Assembly: GCF_002563925.1 (NCBI RefSeq)
Contig: NZ_PDJD01000001.1
Span: 1,494,973-1,558,972, forward strand
Source: Serinibacter salmoneus
GTDB lineage: Bacteria > Actinomycetota > Actinomycetes > Actinomycetales > Beutenbergiaceae
Direction of reading: 5' to 3'
Length of the DNA stretch: 64,000 nucleotides
Shown: piece by piece, positions 53,571 to 63,267 of the stretch
Position numbering within the stretch: position 1 is the first letter of the stretch
Layout: every line of letters begins with the position of its first letter
The notes under the pieces: model-generated
The model's database searches: none
Seen by the model: only the letters and a program-made list of their open reading frames with translations
What the model was told of the DNA's origin: nothing
Translations under genes and position numbers: made by a program

Positions 53571-54077
53571 TCAGACGCGGTGAATGGCCACGAGCCGGCC
53601 ACCGCCGCGGCCCAGATCGGACCAGGCGCCCTCGAGGGTCAGTTCTGCACGCGTCGCGGTCGGCATCCCGAGCCGGATCTCCTCGCGCAGCACGCCGCTC
53701 TCGCCGCCCTCGGCCGCCACGGTGGTGGCCAGGGCGCTCATCGTGGGTTCGTGCCCGACCACGAGGACCGATCCGACCGACTCGCTGAGGCCGCGCAGCA
53801 GGGCCAGTACCTCCCGCGGCGTCGCGTCGTAGATCTCCTCCAGGTACCGCACCTGCGGCTCGTGGTCGAGTCGGGAAGCCACCCGCTGCCAGGTCTGCCG
53901 GGTCCGGACGGCGGATGAGACGAGCACGAGGTCGAGAGGCGTGCCCGACTGTGCGAGCAGCTCACCCACCTGGGTAGCCTGCTCCCGCCCCCGCAACGCG
54001 AGGGGCCGGCCTGCGTCGGTGTCGGAGAACGGTTCCGCCTTGGCGTGGCGCAGCAGGTGCAATCGGTGCGGACTCAC
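53571..54077 (-). CDS. Histidine phosphatase family protein (SixA-like)
   Basis: The 168-aa protein has the phosphatase RHG-type motif as LLRHAKAEP (catalytic His near residue 11), the second Arg in SSAVRTRQTW and the second His in VVGHEPTMS. SixA-type members dephosphorylate histidine phosphotransfer domains, but small-molecule substrates are also known. GTG start, 7 bp after fabI on the same strand, so likely cotranscribed with fabG-fabI. Confidence 0.87.
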   Translation of the reverse strand: MSPHRLHLLRHAKAEPFSDTDAGRPLALRGREQATQVGELLAQSGTPLDLVLVSSAVRTRQTWQRVASRLDHEPQVRYLEEIYDATPREVLALLRGLSESVGSVLVVGHEPTMSALATTVAAEGGESGVLREEIRLGMPTATRAELTLEGAWSDLGRGGGRLVAIHRV

Positions 54078-54084
54078 GCCGGTA

Positions 54085-54852
54085 TCACTGACCCATCGCG
54101 TGGAATCCGCCGTCCACGTGCACCATCTCGCCGGTGGTCGCCGGGAACCAGTCCGAGCACAGCGCCACCACGGCGCGAGCCGCCGGCTCCGCGTCCTGGG
54201 AGTCCCACCCGAGGGGGGCGCGATCGGCCCAGTTGCTCTCCATCTGCTCGAATCCGGGGATGCTGCGCGCCGCCGTCGTCTTGATCGGTCCCGCGGACAC
54301 CAGGTTCACGCGGATCCCGTCCGCACCCAGGTCACGTGCCAGGTAGCGCGAGGTGGCCTCGAAGGCGGCCTTCGCCACGCCCATCCAGTCGTAGACCGGC
54401 CAGGCGTAGCGGCCGTCGAACGTGAGACCCACCACGCTGCTTCCGGGGGCCAGGAGCGGTCGGGCCGCCACCGCGAGGGACTTCAGGGAGTAGGCGGAGA
54501 TCTCCAGTGCCGTCGCCACGTCGGCCCACTCCCCCTGGAGGAACGTGCCACCCATCACCGACTGCGGAGCGAAACCGATGGAGTGGACCACGGCATCGAG
54601 GTGATCGGCGTGCTCGCGCACCGCGGCCTCGAGGCCGGCCAGGTGTTCGGGGTTCGTGACATCGAGCTCCACCACGGGGGCGAGCTGCGGCAGGCGCTTG
54701 GAAGCGAGCTGAGTCAGCTTGGCCTGACGTCCGAAGGAGGACAGGATGACCGTCGCGCCCTCCTGCTGCGCGAACTTCGCGGTGTGGAAGGCGATGGAGG
54801 CGTCGGTGAGGACGCCGGTGATCAGCAGGGTCTTTCCCTCGAGCATGCCCAT
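54085..54852 (-). CDS. fabI: Enoyl-ACP reductase FabI (InhA type)
   Basis: FabI/InhA reduces trans-2-enoyl-ACP with NADH in the FAS-II cycle. The 255-aa short-chain dehydrogenase has the atypical cofactor site LLITGVLTDASIAFHTAK (InhA-like, I-A-x-x-x-A), the active-site Tyr-Lys pair within YDWMGVAKAAFE, and GPIKTTAARSIPGF. The length is like InhA. Start ATG with AGGAG 4 nt upstream. It is 52 bp after fabG; the pairing mabA-inhA is the mycobacterial arrangement. Confidence 0.92.
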   Translation of the reverse strand: MGMLEGKTLLITGVLTDASIAFHTAKFAQQEGATVILSSFGRQAKLTQLASKRLPQLAPVVELDVTNPEHLAGLEAAVREHADHLDAVVHSIGFAPQSVMGGTFLQGEWADVATALEISAYSLKSLAVAARPLLAPGSSVVGLTFDGRYAWPVYDWMGVAKAAFEATSRYLARDLGADGIRVNLVSAGPIKTTAARSIPGFEQMESNWADRAPLGWDSQDAEPAARAVVALCSDWFPATTGEMVHVDGGFHAMGQ

Positions 54853-54904
54853 GGTTCTCCTTGCGAGACTGCGTCTGGTGTGGTGGTCGTGCGCCGGTGT
54901 CCTG

Positions 54905-55676
<772 letters not shown>

Positions 55677-55683
55677 CGTAGGC

Positions 55684-55965
55684 ATGGCGCGCGCGCACTC
55701 GATCACCACCGCCCGGGTCTCCCCCGCGGCGGACCGCCGCGCGCGCGAGACCCGCTACCTGGTGTCGATGGGCATCCGGATGGTCTGCATCCTCGGGCTC
55801 TTCCTCGTGGACAACTGGTTGCGTTGGGTCTGTCTCGCGGGAGCGGTGCTCCTGCCCTACTTCGCCGTGCTGATGGCCAACATCCCGGGTGCCAGCACGG
55901 CGCAGCAGGCCGAACTGATGGATCCGCCGGCGCTGCCCGGCCCGGAGGAGGAACCACGGGCATGA
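55684..55965 (+). CDS. DUF3099 family small membrane protein
   Basis: The 93-aa protein has an N-terminal SITTARVSPAADRRARETRY that marks DUF3099, then two transmembrane helices (about 29-43 and 48-66) and an acidic Pro-rich tail. Function unknown; the family is largely actinobacterial. ATG start after TAGTCT. Its stop overlaps the next start as ATGA. Confidence 0.85.
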   Translation: MARAHSITTARVSPAADRRARETRYLVSMGIRMVCILGLFLVDNWLRWVCLAGAVLLPYFAVLMANIPGASTAQQAELMDPPALPGPEEEPRA

Positions 55966-56183
55966 CCGAGGTGATCTGCAGCGCCAAGCGCTGCACGGAG
56001 CCCGCGATCTGGGCCCTGAACTGGCGCAACCCGCGCATCCATGATGCCGCCCGGGTGAAGACCTGGGTGGCGTGCGAGGGGCATCGGGAGCACCTGCGCG
56101 ACTTCCTGGCCGCCCGGGACTTCCCGCTGACCGTGGTACCGCTGAGCGAGATGCGCGGCGAGGGCCGGGTCGGCGATGACTGA
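55962..56183 (+). CDS. Small conserved Cys/His protein, function unknown
   Basis: The 73-aa protein has CSAKRC near residues 6-11 and CEGHREHLRDFL near residues 38-49; two CxxxxC-type Cys plus Cys-His suggest a small metal-binding site. Similar actinobacterial proteins are often misnamed acetone carboxylase. It overlaps the DUF3099 gene by ATGA and the SURF1 gene by 8 bp, so the three are coupled. Confidence 0.75.
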   Translation: MTEVICSAKRCTEPAIWALNWRNPRIHDAARVKTWVACEGHREHLRDFLAARDFPLTVVPLSEMRGEGRVGDD

Positions 56184-57081
56184 CGGGCGCCGGGTATGGC
56201 GCGTGCTGGGGGGCGCGCTGCTGGTGCTGCTCGCCTCCGCCGTCTGCGTGGGCCTGGGGCTGTGGCAACTGGACCGACACCACACCCGCGCCGAGCAGGT
56301 GAACCTCATCGTGAGCAACCTCGAGCAGGACCCGGTGCCCCTGGCCGACCTCCTGCCCGGTGACGACCTCGACCCCGACGACGTCTGGCGCCCGGTCACC
56401 CTGACCGGCTCCTGGGTGCCGGACTCCGGCGTCCAACTGCGCAACCGTCCCGTGGAGGGGGCCAACGCCTCCCACGCGCTCGCGCTGTTCGAGACGCAGG
56501 ACGGCCGGGTGCTGCTGGTCGATCGCGGGTGGTGGCGGCAGGACGGCAGCGTGCCCGAGGGTGCGCTCGCGGTGCCGGACGGCGAGCAGAGCATCGTGGT
56601 GCGGCTGCGCGCCCGGGAGGAGCAGGACGAGCGCACCAACCCCGCTGGTGAGGTATTCCGGGTGACCCCCGAGGCCGCGGCGGCGCAGTCCACGGGCGGC
56701 GGCGCCGTCGACCCCGACGCGCTGATCACCAGCGCCTACGGCATGGCCGAGGACGTGCCCGCCTCCGCTCCCCTGGGCACCCTGCCCGACCCGGGCACGA
56801 GCCTGCGCTCGCACCTGTCCTACGCGTTCCAGTGGTGGTTCTTCGCCGCCGCGATCCCGGTGGCAGCGGTCATCATCGTGCGCCGGGGCCGTGAGGAGGC
56901 CGCGGAGCACGCCGCGGAACAAGAAGGACCGTCCCGAGCGCAGGAGAGCACCCCGACCCCACGACGGCGCCGAGCCTCCTCGCTCGAGGAGGAAGAGGAC
57001 GCGCTCCTGGACGCCCGGGAGCACGCTGCCGGCCTGAGGGAGCCCGCGCGGCGTCAGGCCAGCGACACCAGTTCGGCGTAG
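56176..57081 (+). CDS. SURF1 family cytochrome oxidase assembly protein
   Basis: The 301-aa membrane protein has two transmembrane helices (about 8-29 and 218-235) flanking an exported domain, the SURF1 arrangement. Motifs are GLGLWQLDRHH after the first helix, WRPVTLTGSWV, RGWWRQ and a final HLSYAFQWWFFA. It aids haem a insertion or assembly of aa3-type oxidase. The tail past 240 is charged and low-complexity. Its 3' end overlaps the convergent ABC-F gene by 28 bp. Confidence 0.88.
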   Translation: MTDGRRVWRVLGGALLVLLASAVCVGLGLWQLDRHHTRAEQVNLIVSNLEQDPVPLADLLPGDDLDPDDVWRPVTLTGSWVPDSGVQLRNRPVEGANASHALALFETQDGRVLLVDRGWWRQDGSVPEGALAVPDGEQSIVVRLRAREEQDERTNPAGEVFRVTPEAAAAQSTGGGAVDPDALITSAYGMAEDVPASAPLGTLPDPGTSLRSHLSYAFQWWFFAAAIPVAAVIIVRRGREEAAEHAAEQEGPSRAQESTPTPRRRRASSLEEEEDALLDAREHAAGLREPARRQASDTSSA

Positions 57082-58652
57082 TCCGCGTTCCACATGTCCT
57101 CGTCGCCGTCGGGCAGCAGCAGCACCCGCTCGGGCTCCAGCGCCTGCACGGCGCCCTCGTCGTGCGTCACGAGCACCACGGCACCGGTGAAGGTGCGCAG
57201 CGCCCCGAGGATCTCCGCCCGGGAGGCGGGGTCGAGGTTGTTGGTGGGCTCGTCCAGCAGCAGCACGTTGGCGCTGGAGACCACGAGGACCGCGAGAGCC
57301 AACCGGGTCTTCTCACCGCCGGAGAGCACGCCGGCGGGCTTGTCGGCGTCCTCCCCGGAGAACAGGAAGGAGCCGAGCACGCTGCGCACCTGGGTGTCGG
57401 TGAGGTCCGGGGCGTTGCGGCGCAGGTTCTCCACCACGGTGGCTGAGGTGTCCAGGGTCTCGTGCTCCTGGGCGTAGTAGCCGATCTTGAGGCCGTGCCC
57501 GGGTTCCACCTGGCCGGTATCCGGCTCCTCCACACCGCCGAGGATCCGCAGCAGGGTGGTCTTGCCGGCACCGTTGAGCCCCAGCACCACCACGCGGGAC
57601 CCGCGGTCGATCGCCAGGTCCACGCCGGTGAAGACCTCCTGGGAACCGTAGGTCTTGCTGAGATCGGAGGCCCGCAGCGGGGTGCGGCCGCACGGCGCGG
57701 GGTCGGGGAAGCGCAGGTGCGCGACCTTGTCCACGGCGCGCACGTCCTCCAGGTCCGCCAGCAGCCGCTCGGCACGGCGGGCCATGTTCTGCGCGGCCAC
57801 AGCCTTGGTGGCCTTGGCGCGCATCTTGTCGGCCTGCGCCATGAGGGTGGCGGCCTTCTTCTCCGCGTTGGCCCGCTCCCGGCGTCGCCGCTTCTCGTCG
57901 GTCTCGCGCTGCTGCAGGTAGCGGTCCCAGCCCATGTTGTAGACGTCGATCTGGGCGCGGTTCGCATCGAGGTGGAAGACCGTGTTCACGGTGGCGCGCA
58001 GCAACTCGACGTCGTGGCTGATGACCACGAACCCGCCGGGATAGGCCAGCAGGTAGTCACGCAGCCAGACGATGGAGTCGGCATCCAGGTGGTTGGTGGG
58101 CTCGTCCAGCAGCAGCGTGCTGGCCCCGGAGAACAGGATGCGGGCCAGCTCCACGCGACGGCGCTGCCCACCGGAGAGGGTGCGCAACTCCTGCTCGAGC
58201 ACGCGCGTGGGCAGGCCCAGGTTGCTGGTGATGCGGGCGGCCTCCGCCTCCGCCGCCCAGCCCCCCTTGGCGAGGAACTGCGACTCCAACCGGCTGTAGC
58301 GGTCCATGGCGCGCTCCCGCGCCGCGCCGGTCTCGGTGGCGATGGCCTCCTCGGCCTTGCGCATGTTGCGCATGGTGGCGTCCAGGCCGCGGGCGGAGAG
58401 CACCCGGTCGCGCGCGAGCACCTCGAGGTCACCGGTGCGCGGGTCCTGCGGGAGGTAGCCGACGTCGTCGCTACGCGAGACCATCCCGTCGGTGGCCTGG
58501 CCCTCACCGGCGAGGATCTTGGTCAGGGTGGTCTTCCCGGCCCCGTTGCGCCCCACCAGCCCCACACGGTCGCCATTGTCGATGCGCAGTGTGGCTCCGG
58601 ACAGCAGCGTGCGGGCGCCGATGCGGATCTCTAGGCCCTGGGTGGTGATCAC
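57054..58652 (-). CDS. ABC-F family ATPase (Uup/EttA-like)
   Basis: The 532-aa soluble protein has two nucleotide-binding domains without membrane helices. Walker A motifs are GRNGAGKTTL (about residue 34) and GLNGAGKTTL (about 348); signatures LSGGQRRRVE and LSGGEKTRLA; Walker B LLLDEPTNHLD and LLLDEPTNNLD. The linker (about 240-300) is a charged coiled coil, as in ABC-F proteins that act on the ribosome, some protecting against antibiotics. GTG start. Convergent with SURF1, overlapping it by 28 bp. Confidence 0.9.
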   Translation of the reverse strand: MITTQGLEIRIGARTLLSGATLRIDNGDRVGLVGRNGAGKTTLTKILAGEGQATDGMVSRSDDVGYLPQDPRTGDLEVLARDRVLSARGLDATMRNMRKAEEAIATETGAARERAMDRYSRLESQFLAKGGWAAEAEAARITSNLGLPTRVLEQELRTLSGGQRRRVELARILFSGASTLLLDEPTNHLDADSIVWLRDYLLAYPGGFVVISHDVELLRATVNTVFHLDANRAQIDVYNMGWDRYLQQRETDEKRRRRERANAEKKAATLMAQADKMRAKATKAVAAQNMARRAERLLADLEDVRAVDKVAHLRFPDPAPCGRTPLRASDLSKTYGSQEVFTGVDLAIDRGSRVVVLGLNGAGKTTLLRILGGVEEPDTGQVEPGHGLKIGYYAQEHETLDTSATVVENLRRNAPDLTDTQVRSVLGSFLFSGEDADKPAGVLSGGEKTRLALAVLVVSSANVLLLDEPTNNLDPASRAEILGALRTFTGAVVLVTHDEGAVQALEPERVLLLPDGDEDMWNADYAELVSLA

Positions 58653-58729
58653 GTGGATCGAGTGTAGGCGGACGCCGCAACCGGATTGGCCCAGCGCACG
58701 CCCGAGGAGGAGTGAGTCAGCGCACTGTC

Positions 58730-59368
58730 TCAGCGCGTTCGCGCGAGAAGCGCCCAGGCGCTGGGGAGGACGATCGCGACGATCGCCGCCTTGATCGCGT
58801 CGCCCAGGACGAACGGCGCCACCCCCATCACCAGGGCCTCACCGAGGCTGGAGCCGGTGAAGACCATGAGCCACGGGACGCCGAAGGCGTAGACGATCGC
58901 CCCGCCGATGAGGCCGATCCCGATGCTGCGCCACACCGAGCGGTCGGCGCCGCGGCGGGCCATGGCCCCCACCACGACCGAGGCGGCGAGGAACCCCAGG
59001 AGGTAGCCGAAGCTGGCGAACGCCCAGCCGCTCGCGCCACCGGCGAACCACCCGACGCCGAGGATGCCGGCCGCGAGGTAGATCCCCAGCGAGGCGGCGG
59101 CGCGGGCCGGGCCGAGGGCGGCCCCCACCAGGAGCGCGCCGAGGGTGCCCAGCGAGAGCGGCACCGGCGTGAACGGCAGCGGAACCAGCACCTGGGAGAG
59201 GCCGGCCACGAGCAGGGTGCCGGTCAGCACCAGGGCGGCGTTCACCGCAGCGGCACGCGCCACGGCGGACCGCGCCCGGGTGCGGGGCGATCCCGGCCGG
59301 GCAGCGGCCGGGAGGAGGTCGGCCAGCACGGGGCCGCGGGCGGGAAGGGGAGCGCCGATTGTCGTCAC
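58730..59368 (-). CDS. bioY: Biotin transporter BioY
   Basis: BioY is the substrate-binding membrane component of biotin ECF transporters. The 212-aa protein has about six helices with the family features VPLPFTPVPLSLGTLGALLVGAALGP (residues 75-100 region), GWFAGGASGWAFASFGYL and WLMVFTG. The GTG at 59368 is supported by TACGGT 6 nt upstream; an open frame reaching 59470 is untranslated leader. No ECF ATPase or T component adjoins it, so it may act alone or with a shared module. Confidence 0.9.
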   Translation of the reverse strand: MTTIGAPLPARGPVLADLLPAAARPGSPRTRARSAVARAAAVNAALVLTGTLLVAGLSQVLVPLPFTPVPLSLGTLGALLVGAALGPARAAASLGIYLAAGILGVGWFAGGASGWAFASFGYLLGFLAASVVVGAMARRGADRSVWRSIGIGLIGGAIVYAFGVPWLMVFTGSSLGEALVMGVAPFVLGDAIKAAIVAIVLPSAWALLARTR

Positions 59369-59374
59369 GCCACA

Positions 59375-59380
59375 ACCGTA
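59375..59380 (-). promoter_or_regulatory. -10-like TACGGT of bioY
   Basis: TACGGT ends 6 nt before the bioY GTG. In the 188-bp gap to 59556 there is also a 7-bp hairpin CCGTGGC/GCCACGG (59501-59519) that may end the upstream operon; no T-run follows it. Confidence 0.45.
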
Positions 59381-59556
59381 GGTGATGCCACCCGGCACCG
59401 GAAGGCGACGCCACGCACGAACGCCGCCATGGGGAGTTGGAGGTATCCACCAATCCCCTCCTCCGTCCACCCCCGCGAATCCGTGGCATCGGCGCCCGAC
59501 CCGTGGCGCCGGGCCACGGCCTCGCCGACGACCCCACGGTCTCGGCGAGCCACGGC

Positions 59557-60876
59557 TCAGGCGCCGATGGCCTCCCGGATCGGGGACGGCGCCCCCACCT
59601 CGGCGGCGACGTGACCGAGGATCTTGCGCAGCACCTCGGCGCGGTCGAACTGCATCGCGTAGGTCCGTGCCCGCTCCTCCCAGACGAGCAGGTCCTCCGG
59701 GGACATCGTGAGGATCTCCTGCAGGGCCTCGGAGATGGAGTCGGGGTCGTTGATCTCGATGGTGCGCGCCGTGGGACCCACGGCCTCGGGTACGCCGCCG
59801 GTGGTCGTGGTCGCCACCACACCCCCGCCGGCGAGCATCTTCTCCACCACCGCGATGCCGAAGGTCTCCACGAACTCCGGGCGCGGCAGGGTGGGGAGCA
59901 CGAAGGCGCGGGCGCCGCGCATCAGGGCCGGCTTCTCGTCGTCGCCCACATCGGTCAGCACATGGATGCGTTCCGCCATCGGTGAGGCCGCCGCGATCGC
60001 CGCGATCTCCTTCTCCTGCGGTCCGCGCCCCGCGATCACGAGGTTCGCACCGCTCGCGGCCTCACACCGCTCGAAGCCGGCGATGAGGTCGGGCACACCC
60101 TTGGCCTCGGTCAGCCGCGAGAGGAACAGCACGTAGGGGGTGCCTGCCAGTCCCCGATCCCCCATCACCGCGTCCACCTCCTGCTGCGTGGTGCCGAGGT
60201 AGGAGGCGGTGTCCAACGCGGGGTAGGAGATCTCCACCCGTCGGCGGCACTGATCGGCGAAGGTGGTGCCGTGCCGGGCATCGACCTCGGCGGCTGACTC
60301 GACGATGAGGTCCTTGGTGTACTGCGAGACCGCCACGACCACGTCCGAGGCGAGGTAGCTGGACAGCACGTGCGCGGCCGCCCCGAACTTGTCCTGCTCC
60401 ACGCAGTTGCGCACCACGTTGGTGATGTCGGAGCCCACGGCCTCGGCCACCGTGACGACGTCGACGGGCAGCCCGGTGCGGTGCGCGGCGGTCACGGCCT
60501 CGGTGACCGCCAGGGTGTGCGGGGAGAGGTAGAGCGACATGCACACGGTGGGCACGCCGTCGGTGAACAGCTCGATCAGGCGACCCACCAGGCCGGCCTG
60601 CCAGCGCCCGTCCGGTACCCGGTAGTCCCCCACCGGGTCCGGACGCTCCACGCTGATGCCCGGGGAGTAGGCCGAGATGTGGTCCAGCGGCTTGAGCGGC
60701 AGACCGGCGGCCTCGAGGCGATCGATGGGCCAGCTGAGGATCTTGACCTCCTCGAAGCCCTGCTGCAGGGCCGCCTCGGCGAGGTTGCGGGCCTCCACCG
60801 AGTGACCGCAGATCACGGGATCGGCGCGCACCACGATCACCAGGCGGCGGTAGCGGGTCAGGCTCGTCGTGATCAT
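59557..60876 (-). CDS. GT4-family glycosyltransferase
   Basis: The 439-aa GT-B enzyme has an N-terminal acceptor domain and a C-terminal nucleotide-sugar domain with LFLSRLTEAKGVPDLI, VIAGRGPQEKEI and the retaining E-x7-E motif in EFVETFGIAVVEKMLAGG. It resembles sucrose-phosphate-synthase-type GT4 proteins; donor and acceptor are unknown. ATG start with AAAGGAGAA 4-5 nt upstream. It overlaps the GH92 stop by ATGA, so the two are coupled. The pairing with an alpha-mannosidase suggests a mannose-containing product, an inference. Confidence 0.85.
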   Translation of the reverse strand: MITTSLTRYRRLVIVVRADPVICGHSVEARNLAEAALQQGFEEVKILSWPIDRLEAAGLPLKPLDHISAYSPGISVERPDPVGDYRVPDGRWQAGLVGRLIELFTDGVPTVCMSLYLSPHTLAVTEAVTAAHRTGLPVDVVTVAEAVGSDITNVVRNCVEQDKFGAAAHVLSSYLASDVVVAVSQYTKDLIVESAAEVDARHGTTFADQCRRRVEISYPALDTASYLGTTQQEVDAVMGDRGLAGTPYVLFLSRLTEAKGVPDLIAGFERCEAASGANLVIAGRGPQEKEIAAIAAASPMAERIHVLTDVGDDEKPALMRGARAFVLPTLPRPEFVETFGIAVVEKMLAGGGVVATTTTGGVPEAVGPTARTIEINDPDSISEALQEILTMSPEDLLVWEERARTYAMQFDRAEVLRKILGHVAAEVGAPSPIREAIGA

Positions 60877-63119
60877 CGCGTTCTCCTTTGGTCATCGCGC
60901 GCGCGTGCGCGCTGGTGCTGCTCGTAACTGCCCGAGGGTGGACGGTCGGTCCGCCCCCAGTCGGAGGGTGCGTCGGCGAGGGTGAACACCAGCTCGCCGC
61001 CGCGGTAGAGGCGGTCCCCCGTCACCCAGGCACGGTCGAGCCGTTGACCGTCCAGGGTGGCTCGGGTGACGTACTGCGGGGGACCGTCCCGGTCGGGTTC
61101 GCGGAATCCCTTCGTGCGGATGGACAGGGTGCCCTCGGGGACCTGGATGTCGGCCGAGGAGAACGAGGGGGCGTTGAGCAGCACGATGTCCTGCCCCGCC
61201 ACGGGGAAGAGGCCGAGTGCGGCCCAGACGTACCAGGAGGACAGCCCGCCGGAGTCGTCGTTGCCGGCCAGTCCTCCCGGGCTGGCGGCGAACGTCTGGT
61301 GCACGGCGGCGTGGACCACCTCCGCGGTCCGGTCGGGTCGCCCGGCGTAGGTGTAGGCCCAGGGCGCCTCCATGTCCGGTTCGTTGTTCATGCCCTCGAA
61401 CCGGTTCAGGCCGTAGCCCAGGCGCATCTCCCCCGGACTCGGCTTCATGCCGGGTTGGCGCACCGGGTCGGCGCCGTACCCGAAGAAGCGGTCGAGCATG
61501 CCGGTGAACTCCTCATCGCCCCCGGCCAGGGTGATGCGCCGCGCCATGTCGTGCACGAGCCGGAAGGAGTAGTTCCACTTCCCACCCTCGTAGTAGGTGG
61601 AGTCCAGCAGCAGTCCGGTCTCCGGGTCGAAGGCCGCGCGCCACCCGGAGGCCAGCGGTGCGAACTGCTTCAGCAGCGTCGCGTCGCCGACCCGGTCGGC
61701 GACCGCCTGCGTGCACCAGTAGCCGAAGGCCAGGTCGAGGGTGTGGGAGATCGGGTGCGCCACGCCGTCGCGCAGGTACTCCTCACCGTAGGTGCGCCGC
61801 AGGTCGGTCTGCATGTGCACCAACGCCCATTCCCAGTCCACGTCCCCGCCGCGGCGCGGACCGCGCAGGCACAGGTCGGCGAGCAGGGTGTGTGCCAGGG
61901 CGCTGGCCTGCCGGGAGAACCGGTCGGCACCCCGCGCCATCCGGTACCCGATGGGGAAGTTCCCCTCCTCCTCCGCCACGCGCAGCAGTGAGGTGGCGAT
62001 GCCGGCGGCGGCATCGGGGCGGATCATGCCGAGCAGCGGGAGCTGGGTGCGGTAGATGTCCCACATCGTGCACAGGTCGAAGACGAACGGACCGCCCATG
62101 GGCCAGTAGGGCGACTCGTCCTGCCCGAAGCACGGCTTGATGAGCGAGTGGTACAGCGCCGTGGCGTACACCGTCTCGCGTTCGGCGTTCGGCGTCGCCA
62201 CCTCGATGGCCCCGAGATTGCGGGCCCACTCCCGGCGGGTGGCGTGATGACGCACGTCGAAGGCCGGGCGCGCCTCCCCCACATCGGCCCGCAGATTCGC
62301 CTCCGCCTGGTCGGTTCCTCGCAGCGAGAAGCCCATCCGGATCTCGACCGTCTGGCCCGCCTCGGTGGGGCCCACGAACATCAGACCGAAGGGCCGCAGC
62401 GTGGTGGGGCGGATGTCGGAGAACTCCAGGCGGGAGCCACCGGGCATGAGCCGGCGGTCGTACCAGAGCAGCTGCCGCATCGGCGCGTCGCACTCGATGT
62501 GGACGGCCAGGGGCGCACCCTCCACCGTGATCTCGCCGCAGGCGACGCCGGGGCGGACCATGTCCAGTCGTGCCCGCAGCGGCACGGTCTCGCCGTAAGG
62601 GAGCTGGAGTCCTCCCATCGACAGGTCGATGACCACCCGAGAGGAGTCGCTCGCCGGGAAGGTGTAGCGGTGCACGGCGCTCTTCGGCCCGACGGTCAGC
62701 TCCGCCTGGATGCCGGAGTCGAGCATCGCCCGGTAGTAGCCGGGTGAGGCCTCCTCCTCGGTGATCGCCCAGGTGGCGCCGAGGTCGTCAAGGGGCTGCT
62801 GCATCGGGGTGACCCGCATGTAGTTGTAGTACTTGCGGATCGCGCCGGTGCCGGACTGCTGGAAGTGGGAGAAACCGGAGGCCTCGTGGCGCTCCCGGAT
62901 CGGCACCGGCAGGCCCTCGGTCCCGAGGTCGTAGCTGCCGTACCCGCAGGGGTAGGCGCCGGAGTAGGCGCACGCCGAGACCATGCCGAGCGGGTAGGCC
63001 GCCCCGGGGTGGGTGTTCCCGACCTGCGGCTTGGGCCACCACCAGGTGGCCGCCAGCCCGCTGCGTGGCGGCAGGTCGGTGGCGAGCGTCCCGATGAACG
63101 GGTCGACCGAGTCGAGCAC
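60873..63119 (-). CDS. GH92 family glycoside hydrolase (alpha-mannosidase type)
   Basis: The 748-aa enzyme belongs to GH92, Ca-dependent inverting exo-alpha-mannosidases. It has VDPFIGTLA at the start (residues 6-14 region), GNTHPGAAYPLGMV, GPFVFDLCTMWDIYRTQLPL, MNNEPDMEAPWAYTYAG and the catalytic-domain signature LAGNDDSGGLSSWYVWAALGLFPVAG. Unlike many GH92 enzymes it has no signal peptide, so it acts in the cytosol. The GTG at 63119 lies 5 nt after GGGAGG; an earlier GTG overlaps that element. Coupled to the GT4 gene. Confidence 0.88.
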   Translation of the reverse strand: MLDSVDPFIGTLATDLPPRSGLAATWWWPKPQVGNTHPGAAYPLGMVSACAYSGAYPCGYGSYDLGTEGLPVPIRERHEASGFSHFQQSGTGAIRKYYNYMRVTPMQQPLDDLGATWAITEEEASPGYYRAMLDSGIQAELTVGPKSAVHRYTFPASDSSRVVIDLSMGGLQLPYGETVPLRARLDMVRPGVACGEITVEGAPLAVHIECDAPMRQLLWYDRRLMPGGSRLEFSDIRPTTLRPFGLMFVGPTEAGQTVEIRMGFSLRGTDQAEANLRADVGEARPAFDVRHHATRREWARNLGAIEVATPNAERETVYATALYHSLIKPCFGQDESPYWPMGGPFVFDLCTMWDIYRTQLPLLGMIRPDAAAGIATSLLRVAEEEGNFPIGYRMARGADRFSRQASALAHTLLADLCLRGPRRGGDVDWEWALVHMQTDLRRTYGEEYLRDGVAHPISHTLDLAFGYWCTQAVADRVGDATLLKQFAPLASGWRAAFDPETGLLLDSTYYEGGKWNYSFRLVHDMARRITLAGGDEEFTGMLDRFFGYGADPVRQPGMKPSPGEMRLGYGLNRFEGMNNEPDMEAPWAYTYAGRPDRTAEVVHAAVHQTFAASPGGLAGNDDSGGLSSWYVWAALGLFPVAGQDIVLLNAPSFSSADIQVPEGTLSIRTKGFREPDRDGPPQYVTRATLDGQRLDRAWVTGDRLYRGGELVFTLADAPSDWGRTDRPPSGSYEQHQRARARDDQRRTR

Positions 63120-63267
63120 GAGCACCTCCCTGGTATGCGGGCGGGGGCGGTGCCGCGTCGGGCGCCGTCCGTTTCCGTGAGGCTAAGGACGCCAGGTATC
63201 GGGGAGGTAAAGAACTCGCTACGGATGTGGTTCGGATGCGCCTGCCGTTCCTCGCCGGGACATGCGG

